DNA from: CBDFHJ01 sp965247635
Lineage (GTDB): Bacteria > Chloroflexota > Dehalococcoidia > Lucifugimonadales > Australimonadaceae
Length of the DNA stretch: 64,000 bases
Reading direction: 5' to 3'
Assembly (NCBI GenBank): GCA_965247635.1
Contig: CBDFHJ010000008.1
Location: 248,001-312,000, forward strand
Shown here: piece after piece, positions 18,208 through 27,306 of the stretch
Numbering within the stretch: the first letter of the stretch is position 1
Layout: each line of letters starts with the position of its first letter
Notes under the pieces: model-generated
The model's database searches: none
Told to the model about the DNA's origin: nothing
What the model saw: the letters and a program-made list of their open reading frames with translations, nothing else
Position numbers and translations under genes: made by a program

Positions 18208-18690
18208 CTATCCCTCGGCGGCCTTCTTCAAGTTCTCCAGGGTCTTGTCCATGCCGTTGGCGACGTCTACGCCCCGCCCTGCTTGGTAGGCCTCCGTGCC
18301 CCCAAACATAGTGCGCCCTACATCGCCCAGGTCCACCTCCACCTCGTGCACCACCTGGGTGCCACCGCTCTGGGGAGTCAGATGGTGCCACCACTGGATG
18401 CGCCGGAGAGGAACGGGCGGCACCGGGATCCACGACATGCTTTTGGGCGCGTCGTAGTTGACCACCACGGAAGTGGCGGCGAACTCCATGGTCTGGTCTC
18501 CTATCGTAATCTTCTCATTCGCCTCGATCATCGTGCCCAGGCCGACCGGGCCCTTCGTGAGCTGCCGCACCTCCACCAGTTCGCCGCTGCCAGCCAAGTC
18601 CTTGTGCCGCGTTAGGTCGCTGATGATGCCAAAGACAACCTCCGCGGGCGCCTTAATAAAGGTCTCTTTACGGACCTGAAGGTCGAGCAC
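18208..18690 (-). CDS. SRPBCC-family (polyketide cyclase/START-like) protein
   Basis: A 160-residue protein of the SRPBCC helix-grip fold, which binds hydrophobic ligands in a cavity. The opening ETFIKAPAEVVFGIISDLTRH is the family hallmark; further strands include PVGLGTMIEANEKI and MSWIPVPPVP, and a long C-terminal helix (GMDKTLENLKKAAEG) closes the fold. The GTG at 18690 follows AGGAGA. No neighbouring pathway indicates the ligand. A hairpin terminator follows the gene. Confidence 0.8.
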   Translation of the reverse strand: MLDLQVRKETFIKAPAEVVFGIISDLTRHKDLAGSGELVEVRQLTKGPVGLGTMIEANEKITIGDQTMEFAATSVVVNYDAPKSMSWIPVPPVPLRRIQWWHHLTPQSGGTQVVHEVEVDLGDVGRTMFGGTEAYQAGRGVDVANGMDKTLENLKKAAEG

Positions 18691-18831
18691 AATGGGTCTC
18701 CTATGGGTGGACAGAGTGACGCGACGATAGCAGCGGGGTGCCCGACTGTCAATGGCTGTTTTTCTGTATGAATAGCATTAGGGAGGCGACAGGCTTGGCC
18801 TCACGGCCTCATTCCCGGTCTTACCACCTCG

Positions 18832-20109
18832 TTACAGGAGGGTCGCCTGCTTCGTTATGCTCGAACGTTCCTCACCCTCTGGCCAGATGTGAACGGTCCC
18901 ATACACGCCGTCGTACCCCGACTGCACCAACACCTCACCGTCGCGTACACGGCCCAGGCCCACCGCCACGCGCTCCCCCGCCACGGCCGCGATGCGCTCC
19001 AGCGGCGCCGACTGCAGCAGGTGCAACTCAGACCCTATCTCCTCCACCAGCCGTTGGTAGACCGACTGCACGGCCTTGCTTCCCGTGCCCTTTCCCAGCG
19101 CCGCGGCCAGCACTTCCTGGAGCGGCACCATCCGTATGAACGGGGGCCGTACCCCCGCCGGGTCCGTCAGCAGCCCCGGCTGCGATAACACGGCCTCTCC
19201 CCTGCCCGCCAGCGTCTCCAGCCGGTGGGCCACCCCCAGCGTTAGTCGCCGCCCACAATTTGGGCAGCGGTCGCCCTGCCGCAGCGTCTGGTCCGGCGAC
19301 TGACACACCTGGCACCGCCGGTGACCGTTGAAGTGGTACTTGCCTTCCTCGGGGAAGAACTCGACGGTGTAGGCGATGCTCCCCGTTGCCAAAGCCTGCC
19401 GAAACCCCGCGTAGCTCAGCTCGCCGTCGAAGACCGTGACCTCTCGGCCAAGGCGTGCCGGGGAGTGGGCGTCGGAGAAAGAAACGATGGCCAGTCCGTC
19501 CAGCTCCGGCACCCGCCAGTTCATCGCCGGGTCGCTGGAAAGCCCTGTCTCCACCGCCGTGATCTGCGGCAGCATATCGCCGAAGCACTCCTCCAGCGAG
19601 TCGAACCCGCCCCTGGAGCCGAAGACGCCGTACCACGGCGTCCACGCGTGTGCCGGAAACACGATGCACCGGGGGTCGGCCTCCATCGCCATCTCCACCA
19701 GGTCTCGGCCAGACAGGCCGAGGGTCGGCCGTCCGTCGAAGGCCAGCTTGCCCCACGGTGCAAGGGCCTCGCACAGCCGGTCCACCGCCTCGAAATTGGG
19801 AGCGTAGAGCAGTAGGCGGATGCGCCGCGTTCGGCCACCCTGCGCGTACACGCAGCTCACCTCCGTGCCCAGGATGAAGCGCGGTCCCGGTGAGGTGGAA
19901 GCGCCGCTGGACAGGCTGAACAACTCGCCGGGGCTATCGTCGAGCTTCGTCCGCAGCTCCGCCAGCCAGGCGGGGTGGGTGAAGTCCCCCGTGGCCAACA
20001 GGTCGATTCCCTTGACTCGGGCCCACGAGTCCAGGGTCTCCAACGTTAGCTGCGGGCTCGTGCCCATGGCGTAGCGGGAGTGGATATGCAGGTCGGCAAC
20101 GTAGCTCAT
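18832..20109 (-). CDS. Endonuclease Q-family protein (PHP domain, zinc finger)
   Basis: The protein (425 aa) matches the EndoQ family, which nicks DNA 5' of deaminated bases such as uracil and hypoxanthine. The PHP domain opens ADLHIHSRYA (HxH metal site), with GDFTHP, GTEVSC and SFSDAHSPARLG supplying further ligands. A zinc ribbon follows (CQVC then CPNC, about residues 248-272). The C-terminal region matches the family's length. The ATG at 20109 (MSYVADLHIHSRY) fits the conserved start; upstream in-frame codons only add an unlikely extension. EndoQ was described in archaea and is sporadic in bacteria. It is divergent from the acetolactate synthase gene. Confidence 0.85.
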   Translation of the reverse strand: MSYVADLHIHSRYAMGTSPQLTLETLDSWARVKGIDLLATGDFTHPAWLAELRTKLDDSPGELFSLSSGASTSPGPRFILGTEVSCVYAQGGRTRRIRLLLYAPNFEAVDRLCEALAPWGKLAFDGRPTLGLSGRDLVEMAMEADPRCIVFPAHAWTPWYGVFGSRGGFDSLEECFGDMLPQITAVETGLSSDPAMNWRVPELDGLAIVSFSDAHSPARLGREVTVFDGELSYAGFRQALATGSIAYTVEFFPEEGKYHFNGHRRCQVCQSPDQTLRQGDRCPNCGRRLTLGVAHRLETLAGRGEAVLSQPGLLTDPAGVRPPFIRMVPLQEVLAAALGKGTGSKAVQSVYQRLVEEIGSELHLLQSAPLERIAAVAGERVAVGLGRVRDGEVLVQSGYDGVYGTVHIWPEGEERSSITKQATLL

Positions 20110-20151
20110 GGCGCCGGTTGGATTATAGCCGGGCGCCGCCTCGGGTGCGGG

Positions 20152-20179
20152 TTGACAGGAAAGCAGGCTGGATGATACC
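20152..20179 (+). promoter_or_regulatory. Possible promoter for acetolactate synthase
   Basis: A perfect TTGACA (20152-20157) is followed 16 bases later by GATACC, a weak -10 box. It would place the leader hairpin at 20256-20285 inside the transcript. The evidence is limited to the -35 match. Confidence 0.35.
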
Positions 20180-20255
20180 GTAAACGGCATCGACATGGGA
20201 TAAACGTGTCGTGCCATGTCCCGACGATGGGACCTGTGTCGCAACGAAAAAGCGT

Positions 20256-20285
20256 GGCCCTGTCCTTTCACGGACGGGCCTTTTT
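20256..20285 (+). terminator. Intrinsic-terminator-like hairpin in the ilvB leader
   Basis: GGCCCTGTCC and GGACGGGCC form a GC-rich stem with one bulge, followed directly by TTTTT. It ends 12 bases before the ATG of the acetolactate synthase gene, so it lies in that gene's leader and not at the end of a transcript. An attenuator or a block on the ribosome site would fit. No leader peptide rich in Ile, Leu or Val was found upstream. Confidence 0.6.
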
Positions 20286-20297
20286 CTACGGTGGTGT

Positions 20298-22037
20298 ATG
20301 ACGGACCGGATGACAGGCGCCCAAGCCATCTGCGAATCGCTCCTGCGGGAGGGTGTCGATGTCACCTTCGGCATCCCGGGCGGTGCCATCCTGCCCTTCT
20401 ACGACGCCCTCTACCACTACCCCCAGCTGCGGCACGTGCTGATGCGCCACGAGCAGGCCGCCGCTCACGCGGCCACCGGCTACGCCCGTGCCGCCGACCG
20501 AGTGGGCGTATGCGTGGCCACCTCCGGCCCCGGCGCCATCAACCTCATGTCCGGTCTCGCCGACGCCAAGATGGACTCCACGCCCGTGGTGGCTATCACT
20601 GGTCAGGTGGCCCGGCCGTTCCTCGGGACCGAGGCCTTTCAGGAGTGCGATACCACCGCCATGGCCGCACCCCTCGTCAAGAAGACCTACCTGGTGATGG
20701 ACCCCAAAGAGCTGCCCGCGGTCATCCACGAGGCGTTCCAGGTCGCACGAGCGGGCCGTCCCGGGCCTGTCCTCATCGACGTGCCCAAGGACGTTCAGGC
20801 CGAGACGGCTGAGCTCAGCTACCCGACGGATAAGGTCCAGTCGCCCTCTTCCGACCCAGCGATAGGCCCGCTGTTACAGAAGGCGGCCCGATTGCTCAAC
20901 GAAGCAGAGCGGCCGCTCATCATCGCGGGCAACGGCGTTCACCGTTCTGGAGCCTCCGGCGATCTCATCGCCCTAGCCGAAAAGGCGAACATCCCGGTAA
21001 TCAACACGCTCCACGGGACCGGTGCCTTTCCACGGCGGCACCCGCTGGCCCTGGGTATGCTGGGCATGCACGGCATGTACTGGAACAACATCGCCACCGG
21101 CGAGTGCGACGTCCTCCTGGCAGTGGGCATGCGGTTCGACGACCGGGTCATCGGAAGGCCCGGCACCTTCGCCGCCAACGCCAAGGTCATCCACGTCGAG
21201 ATCGAGCCGACGCAGGTCAACAAGCACGTTCCTGCCCACCTGGCCATTATTGGCGACGCCAAGCGCGTGCTGATGGAGCTACTGCCCCTGGTCCAGAGCC
21301 AGCCCCGTACAAGCTGGTTCGCCCATATGGCGGACCTCCAGCGCGACCATCCGAGCATCGAGGTCCCCGAGGGCGACGCTCTAACGCCTCAGTTCGTGCT
21401 GGACCGGCTGAACGCCCAACTGCGGCGTCATGCGGACCCCCTCGTCGTCACCGGGGTGGGCCAGCACCAGATGTGGTCGGCCCAGTTCCTGTTCATCGAC
21501 AAGGCCCACAGCTTTATCACCTCGGGCGGACTTGGCGTCATGGGGTTCGAAGTCCCCGCGTCCATCGGCGCGCAGGTCGGCAGGCCAGAGGCCACGGTCT
21601 GGACGGTGGCGGGTGACGGTGGCTTCCAGATGACCTTGCAGGAGCTGGCCACCATCGCCCAAGAGCACTTGCCCATCAAGTTCGTCATCATGAACAACGG
21701 CTACCACGGCATGGTCCGCCAGTGGCAAGAACTCTTCTACGACCACCGCTATAAGGCGGTGGCCTTCGCCCATCAGCTGGACTACGTGAAGTTGGCCAGT
21801 GCCTTCGGGATTGCCGGTGCCCGAGTCGAGGGAAAAGCTGAGGTGGAAAACGCCCTGGTCAAGGCCGCTGCTCACGACGGGCCGTACATCCTAGACATGG
21901 CCATCACACCAGAGGAGAACGTCTACCCCATGGTGCCGCCTGGTGCGACCCTGGCCGAGACGGTGGAAGACCCACGAGTGGTGCACCTGCGCCAGCCGGT
22001 GACCGCCGCGCCAGAGGGTACCGTCAGCTATCCCTAA
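20298..22037 (+). CDS. ilvB: Acetolactate synthase-type ThDP enzyme, large subunit
   Basis: This 579-residue ThDP-dependent enzyme should condense two pyruvates to 2-acetolactate, or pyruvate with 2-oxobutyrate, at the start of branched-chain amino acid synthesis. It has the Glu that activates ThDP (HEQAAAHAATGYARA, residue 51), the substrate and FAD region (FQECDTTAMAAPLVKK), and the ThDP motif from GDGGFQM to MNNGYHG (about 439-470). The length is normal. The ATG at 20298 is preferred because an upstream start would include a terminator-like hairpin. No ilvN or ilvC lies alongside, so the small subunit must be elsewhere or absent. A related carboligase cannot be ruled out. Confidence 0.87.
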   Translation: MTDRMTGAQAICESLLREGVDVTFGIPGGAILPFYDALYHYPQLRHVLMRHEQAAAHAATGYARAADRVGVCVATSGPGAINLMSGLADAKMDSTPVVAITGQVARPFLGTEAFQECDTTAMAAPLVKKTYLVMDPKELPAVIHEAFQVARAGRPGPVLIDVPKDVQAETAELSYPTDKVQSPSSDPAIGPLLQKAARLLNEAERPLIIAGNGVHRSGASGDLIALAEKANIPVINTLHGTGAFPRRHPLALGMLGMHGMYWNNIATGECDVLLAVGMRFDDRVIGRPGTFAANAKVIHVEIEPTQVNKHVPAHLAIIGDAKRVLMELLPLVQSQPRTSWFAHMADLQRDHPSIEVPEGDALTPQFVLDRLNAQLRRHADPLVVTGVGQHQMWSAQFLFIDKAHSFITSGGLGVMGFEVPASIGAQVGRPEATVWTVAGDGGFQMTLQELATIAQEHLPIKFVIMNNGYHGMVRQWQELFYDHRYKAVAFAHQLDYVKLASAFGIAGARVEGKAEVENALVKAAAHDGPYILDMAITPEENVYPMVPPGATLAETVEDPRVVHLRQPVTAAPEGTVSYP

Positions 22038-22323
22038 CCCCCGCCTCCGCCTATGCGCGTTTGTTATCATCGCGTCTGAGACCTCTGTCTATTTACGGCT
22101 TCATGGGCCGGTAATTGCAGGTTCTCACTCGTCGAATTTTCTCCCTAAAATCGCACATCAGTTCCATTGACTTTGCCCCATTCGGCCCCCTATGGTTCCA
22201 CCATTGTTTGGGGGATTTCCCCCACCTCCTTGGTTGCAGGAGTGAGGGTTTTCACACCTCGAAAGTCTGCTCGAGGACCCTTTCCTACGACCGCTGATCA
22301 TCAATCTTACCTGGGGATCTGCT

Positions 22324-23160
22324 ATGCGAGGCACCACCGCCGTCCACCTCTTATTCGATGGTCAAGCGAAAGTGGACGGAGGCGTGCTCTTCGGGCAAGT
22401 ACCTAAGGGGCAGTGGCAAGAGTGGGCGCCCGCCGACCGGCGCAACCGGGTCCGCCTGGGGCTCAACTGTCTGCTGGTCCAGATCGGCGGCCGCAACTTT
22501 CTGATTGACACCGGCATCGGACAGAAGCTCTCGATGGCCATGCGGGATACTTACGGCGTCACCACCACCCATCTGCTCCAATCGCTCAAGAGTCACGGCC
22601 TCGCTCCGCAAGACATCAACGGTGTCATACTCAGCAGCCTGCACTTCGAACACACCGGCGGCTGCACCAGATGGGACCGACGAGGGGAGCTGGTGCCCGC
22701 TTTCCCTCAGGCCACCTACTACATCCAGTCCAAGGCGTGGGAGGAGGCCATGGCCCCGAACGAGCGCGATGCCGGCATTTACTCCCCGGATGACTTCATG
22801 CCCCTGTACGAAAAGGGCTGTTTGGAATTGCTCGACGGTGATACTCAGTTGGCGCCCGGGCTCCAGGTCCGCTGCACTGGGGGGCCTTCCGCCGGACACC
22901 AGGTTGTCCTGATAGCCAACGGCGGTGAGTGGATCGGCTACCTGGGGGACCTCGTACCCACTCCGTTCCATCTCCAGCTTTCTTGTATCTCCGCCGCCGA
23001 CCGCGCGCCGGAGGATACGCTGAAGGGCAAACGCCAGGTGCTAGCCGAAGCCTCCAGCAACGGTTGGTTACTCGTCTTTAGCCACGGCATCAATCAACGG
23101 TCCGGCTACTTGGAGCATCGCAACGGCCGCTCTTACCTCCGTCCGGTGGAGCTGAGCTAA
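22324..23160 (+). CDS. MBL-fold protein with degenerate metal site
   Basis: A 278-residue metallo-beta-lactamase-fold protein by overall pattern (FLIDTGIGQKL, LGDLVPTPFH, LLVFSHGIN). The usual LTHLHxDHxGG motif reads LSSLHFEHTGG: the first His is Ser and the catalytic Asp is Glu. The TPGHTPGH region reads TGGPSAGHQ, losing another His. It is probably inactive as a hydrolase or uses an altered metal site. The ATG at 22324 is taken because it opens the conserved region; a ribosome site is not clear. A bidirectional terminator separates it from the convergent radical SAM gene. Confidence 0.75.
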   Translation: MRGTTAVHLLFDGQAKVDGGVLFGQVPKGQWQEWAPADRRNRVRLGLNCLLVQIGGRNFLIDTGIGQKLSMAMRDTYGVTTTHLLQSLKSHGLAPQDINGVILSSLHFEHTGGCTRWDRRGELVPAFPQATYYIQSKAWEEAMAPNERDAGIYSPDDFMPLYEKGCLELLDGDTQLAPGLQVRCTGGPSAGHQVVLIANGGEWIGYLGDLVPTPFHLQLSCISAADRAPEDTLKGKRQVLAEASSNGWLLVFSHGINQRSGYLEHRNGRSYLRPVELS

Positions 23161-23296
23161 CAGGACGCGTCCTGCACCCACTTGCGGTGTTCCCCGTCGC
23201 CCGAAGCCCACGGAGCGCCGGCAAGCCCCCGCCGGGCTGCTTCTAGGCAGCAGGGCTTTTACTCCCACCGAGCGAGCGTATAGACGACGGACGCGA

Positions 23297-23329
23297 AAAA
23301 GGCCTGAGGCAAGCGCCCTCAGGCCTTTT
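23297..23329. terminator. Bidirectional terminator between convergent genes
   Basis: AAAAGGCCTGAGG pairs perfectly with CCTCAGGCCTTTT around a seven-base loop. T runs follow on both strands, so it can end transcripts from 22324-23160 and from 23354-24892. Confidence 0.9.
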
Positions 23330-23353
23330 AACGTCATGCCGACGAAGCAGCGG

Positions 23354-24892
23354 TTAGCTTGGCTGGTTGTCCTTTAGGGGAATAACCACGCCCCCTTTAC
23401 CAGTGCCCTCCAAGCTCCCTTTGATCTCGCCAAGCCGAGAGGTCACTTTGTCGCGCGCCTGGTCGGTCATCGCGGCGAGGCGTGCCCCGTGCACCTTGAA
23501 CAGCCTAAATATCCGCTCGTACATCGTGTCCACGGTCCGCAGACGGCTGGTGTAGCGCTCGAACAACTCCCGCGACTCCTGCAAGCTCCAGCGTTGGTCC
23601 AGATGCACCAGTTGCCTACCGGTGTACAACTGGTAGGGGCGCATCTTCCCCGCCGGCAGGATGGAGCCGTCTTCATCCAGGGGCGTCAGCGTGTCCCAGT
23701 TGATCGTGGCCGGCAGGGGGGTTAGCAGGTTCGCTGTCTGGTACTTGCTCACCGTCCGGACCCAGTCGGCCATAGCCATGATGCTCTCTTCCGTATCGTA
23801 GGGCAGGCCAATGATCGTCATGGCCGCCACCCAAAAGCCCAATGAGTTGAGCACCCGCAGGTCGTGGTCTACCTGGCCGGGCTCCTGACGCTTGCGGACC
23901 AGCTCCAGGTTCTTGGCGTTATCCGACTCGACACCCACGTAGAGCATCTTGAACCCAGCATCCATCATGGCCGAAGCCAGCTCTGGGTCGGAACCGACTT
24001 CCGCCCTTACCTGACCGATCATCCACGTGGACTCGGTGTGGCCCTTCCAGTTCCGCAACCGCGCCAGACGCTCATCGCGGAACTTGCTCGCCCGCAACGG
24101 AGGCGCGTGCAGGTCGTCGGACACGAAGATGCTGAACTTGCCTCTCCGATTGGTGTATATGAGGCCCTGGCTGGCCAGCCCTTCAAGTTGGGCAAGGCGC
24201 CGCAGCTCGGTCTCTCGAGGGATCATCCGATAACCCAAGAACTGTTGGATCACCTGGCAGTAGCTACAGTTCTCCACGCAGCCCCGGGTGGTCTCCATCA
24301 CCCCGGCGGCCAGCGGGTTGCGGGGCGTCAGGTCGCGCATGGCGTAGAAGTCCGGCAACTCAACGAAGTCGGGCGCCACCAGGCCTCGCCGTGGCGTTTG
24401 GACCAGCCCGCCGTCCTCCAGGAAGGCGATCCCTGGGATCTTGCGAAGCTCACGCAGGAGGTCTGCGCCCTGATAGCTCAACATCACGTCGCACAGGGGG
24501 CCGATGATGTCCTCACCCTCCCGCTGTGCAACAACATCGCAGCCGGTCTCCCGCAGGGTCTCGTCCGCCAAGGGGCTCATGTGCGGCCCACCGCCGATAA
24601 TCGGCATCTCCGGATAGTGCTGCCGTACCGCGCGGATGATTTCGTATGCCCTGGGGGCTTCGTTGATTAACGCCGTCACCAGAAGGATATCCGTACCCTT
24701 CAGGTCCTTCTCCGGGTTAATCTTGCCGTTGCGGTCCTCGTACCAGACCTCCCGGTCGTACAGGTAATCGCCCCTCCACTGCTTCAGTGCGCCGGAGAGG
24801 AACAACAGTCCCTGGCGGGGGATCGCCACGAACTCAAAGTTCCCACCGGTAGACTTTGGGGCTAGGAGGAGTGCTCGTTTCGTCTTCGCCAT
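23354..24892 (-). CDS. B12-binding-domain radical SAM protein
   Basis: A 512-residue class B radical SAM protein. The N-terminal third resembles a cobalamin-binding domain (TDILLVTALINEAPRAYEI, IGGGPHMSPLADE), although the DxHxxG His is not evident. The 4Fe-4S motif is CVENCSYC near residue 205, within ETTRGCVENCSYC. The TIM-barrel part continues with GFKMLYVGVESDN and IIGLPYDTEESI. Enzymes of this class methylate unreactive carbons or rearrange rings; relatives act on hopanoids, phosphonates or chlorophyll precursors. The substrate cannot be told here. The ATG at 24892 follows GAGGTG. No biosynthetic cluster surrounds it. Confidence 0.88.
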   Translation of the reverse strand: MAKTKRALLLAPKSTGGNFEFVAIPRQGLLFLSGALKQWRGDYLYDREVWYEDRNGKINPEKDLKGTDILLVTALINEAPRAYEIIRAVRQHYPEMPIIGGGPHMSPLADETLRETGCDVVAQREGEDIIGPLCDVMLSYQGADLLRELRKIPGIAFLEDGGLVQTPRRGLVAPDFVELPDFYAMRDLTPRNPLAAGVMETTRGCVENCSYCQVIQQFLGYRMIPRETELRRLAQLEGLASQGLIYTNRRGKFSIFVSDDLHAPPLRASKFRDERLARLRNWKGHTESTWMIGQVRAEVGSDPELASAMMDAGFKMLYVGVESDNAKNLELVRKRQEPGQVDHDLRVLNSLGFWVAAMTIIGLPYDTEESIMAMADWVRTVSKYQTANLLTPLPATINWDTLTPLDEDGSILPAGKMRPYQLYTGRQLVHLDQRWSLQESRELFERYTSRLRTVDTMYERIFRLFKVHGARLAAMTDQARDKVTSRLGEIKGSLEGTGKGGVVIPLKDNQPS

Positions 24893-25137
24893 ACGGCACC
24901 TCTATACCAGACGGGCCAGCACGCCCGGTGTCCGCTGAGACCCGTGCGTCTGGCCACGGCTCATTCTTCGCTACACGCAAGTGCCAAGCTTACGTTATCC
25001 GTTGATTATAGGCGAGCCATTGCCGCTTGGGAACCCCTTACGCACTCATCTGCTGAGGCGTCATCGAAGCACAGCGCACGGTCGCAGCACCACCGCCTGG
25101 GTTTCGAGCAATGCGCGTAGTACACTGGTGACGTGTC

Positions 25138-27009
25138 GTGGCCGTGGCGCCATGGCCTCCTGTCGACACTTACACCTTTTCGTGGTGCGCGTTGCCATAC
25201 CAAGACATCCACGACTACGGCATTATCGGTGACATGCGCTCCTGCGCCCTCGTCGGGCGCGATGGCTCCATCGACTGGGCCTGCTTTCCACGCTTCGACT
25301 CGCCCAGCGTCTTCGCCGCCATCTTGGACAACGTTCGCGGCGGCCGCTTCCAGATCGCTCCCGCGAGCGATTATCGGTCAACGCAGCGATACCTGCCCAG
25401 CACCAACGTACTGGAGACCTCGTTTAGCACGAGCACGGGCAGCGCCGCCCTGGTGGACTTCATGCCTCCCGCTCGCGCCTCGGAGGGTGAGGAGGCCCCG
25501 CACGAATTGCACCGTCTCGTCCGCGGCACCCACGGCGCGGTGGAGCTACGCCTGCGCTTTCAACCGCGGTTCGGTTACGCCCAAGACCAAGTGACTTTCA
25601 CCTCGGCGAGGCATGGGGTCGTGGCCAAGGGCGCGACGGGCTCCATGGCCCTCGTCTCCGCTGTCCCGCTGCATGTAGACGAGCATGACGGGACCACCGC
25701 CACGTTCGCTATTCAGGAGGGCCAAGAACTCCATTTCGTGGCCGTCTACGGCCTGGGCCGGACCCCGTCGGTGCGGTCTTTGGACTCGGTGGCCAAGCTC
25801 GCGCGTACCGTCCGTTTCTGGGAGGCCACCGTAGCCAAGGTGGAGTACGACGGCCTGTGGAGCGAGCAGGTCATGCGCTCCTTCCTCCTGCTCCACCTGC
25901 TGACGTACCACCCCACTGGCGCCATCGTCGCGGCGCCCACCACCTCTTTACCGGAGCGGTTGGGGGCCAACCGTAACTGGGACTACCGCTACTGCTGGCT
26001 GCGGGATAGCGCCTGGACGGTGGGTGTCTTGGCCCGCATGGGCGACCCGCACGAGGCCGAGGCGTTTATGGAGTGGATGGTGGACAACTGTCAGATGAGC
26101 GTGGACCACAGGCAGGTCCTTTACGGCATCACTCCGGAGAGCGAGCTTCAGGAGACCACCCTGGACCACTTGGAAGGGTACGAGGCCTCAAGGCCGGTCC
26201 GTATCGGCAACGACGCCGCATTTCACCGCCAGATTGACGTCTTCGGCGAGGTGGTGCTGAGCATGGCCGCGTTCCACCAGTACCATGGCCATCTCCCTCG
26301 CGACGGCTGGCCGCTGGTGCAGCGCATGGCCGGCCTGGCCGCTCGGATGTGGCACCTGCCCGACCGTGGCATCTGGGAGGTCCGCGGACGGGAGCAGCAC
26401 TTCGTTTACTCCAAGGTCATGTGCTGGGTCGCGTTGGACCGCGCCGCCCACCTGGCGGAGACCTACGGCTACGACGGCCCCGTGGAGTGGTGGCGACAGC
26501 AGGCCGCGAAGCTACGCGAGGAGGTCCTCCGCGAGGGGTGGAGCGAGGAGAAGCAGTCCTTTGTCCAGCGTTACGGCGCCGACGCTATCGACGCCAGCGC
26601 TTTGCTCATCCCCTTCGTCGGCTTCCTTCCTCCCGACGACCCTCGGGTCCGCTCCACTGTGTTGCGCGTCGCTCAGGAGCTTTCCGAGGGTCCCTTTGTC
26701 CGTCGATACCTGCCCCATGAGACCGACGATGGGCTGGGGTCGGAGGAGGGCGCCTTCTTCATCCTCAGCTTTTGGCTCGTCGGGGCACTGCTCTTCATCG
26801 GCGAGCGTGAGGAGGCCCTGGCACGGTTTGACCAGGTCATGGCCCAGACCAACCATCTGGGTTTAATGGCTGAGATGATCGACCCGAAGACCCACCGCGC
26901 CCTGGGCAACTTCCCTCAGGCCTTCAGCCACATCGGCCTGATCCACACCGCGCGCAACCTCAGCCAATCCCTAGCATCGGGCAGGGCTGAGCAGGAGTTG
27001 CTGGGCTAG
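25138..27009 (+). CDS. Glycoside hydrolase family 15 (glucoamylase/trehalase-like)
   Basis: The product (about 610-623 aa) is a bacterial GH15 protein. The N-terminal beta-sandwich begins DYGIIGDMRSCALVGRDGSIDW, and the (alpha/alpha)6 barrel carries NWDYRYCWLRDSAWTV (about 280-293), DDGLGSEEGAF and NFPQAFSHIGLI. Relatives hydrolyse alpha-1,4 or alpha,alpha-1,1 glucosidic bonds (glucoamylase or trehalase). There is no signal peptide, suggesting a cytoplasmic role in glycogen or trehalose use. The start is uncertain: GTG at 25138 or 25144 and TTG at 25189 are possible, and none has a good ribosome site. It stands alone between other genes. Confidence 0.87.
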   Translation: MAVAPWPPVDTYTFSWCALPYQDIHDYGIIGDMRSCALVGRDGSIDWACFPRFDSPSVFAAILDNVRGGRFQIAPASDYRSTQRYLPSTNVLETSFSTSTGSAALVDFMPPARASEGEEAPHELHRLVRGTHGAVELRLRFQPRFGYAQDQVTFTSARHGVVAKGATGSMALVSAVPLHVDEHDGTTATFAIQEGQELHFVAVYGLGRTPSVRSLDSVAKLARTVRFWEATVAKVEYDGLWSEQVMRSFLLLHLLTYHPTGAIVAAPTTSLPERLGANRNWDYRYCWLRDSAWTVGVLARMGDPHEAEAFMEWMVDNCQMSVDHRQVLYGITPESELQETTLDHLEGYEASRPVRIGNDAAFHRQIDVFGEVVLSMAAFHQYHGHLPRDGWPLVQRMAGLAARMWHLPDRGIWEVRGREQHFVYSKVMCWVALDRAAHLAETYGYDGPVEWWRQQAAKLREEVLREGWSEEKQSFVQRYGADAIDASALLIPFVGFLPPDDPRVRSTVLRVAQELSEGPFVRRYLPHETDDGLGSEEGAFFILSFWLVGALLFIGEREEALARFDQVMAQTNHLGLMAEMIDPKTHRALGNFPQAFSHIGLIHTARNLSQSLASGRAEQELLG

Positions 27010-27054
27010 CGGCCCTTGGCAATCCGCCCTAGCAAGCTACTAAAAACAGGTTTT

Positions 27055-27298
27055 CGTGCTTCGACAAGCTCTCTGACCAGACGAGACCCTGTCACCCTGA
27101 GCGGAGCGAAGGGTCTCTCGGGAAGGGCCGGTGAGAGATGCTTCGCCCCGATGAATCGGGACTCAGCATGACAGGGGGGCCTAGCCCGCGCCGTTCACCC
27201 TGTCCGATGACGCTCTGCTCATCGGACTCTCGATAGCTCCGACTTGTCGGAGCGTATCGGAGAGCGAAACCGAAGCGAAGGGCGGCGCGGGCTTTTCA
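27055..27298. repeat. Composite of dispersed palindromic repeats
   Basis: The gap after the GH15 gene is packed with short inverted repeats: GCTTCGACAAGCTC, CACCCTGAGCGGAGCGAAGG, CCCGATGAATCGGG, CCGATGACGCTCTGCTCATCGG-like and GCTCCGACTTGTCGGAGC. The latter two occur in the same order at 49311-49372. No coding capacity is supported. Confidence 0.75.
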
Positions 27299-27306
27299 TC
27301 ACCTTG

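Noticed and set aside
18738..19139. Plus-strand frame over the end of the EndoQ gene
   Set aside because: Low-complexity Pro/Arg/Thr reading opposite a well-supported gene.
22038..22323. Riboswitch or small RNA after the acetolactate synthase gene
   Set aside because: No conserved riboswitch core or long stem was found by eye.
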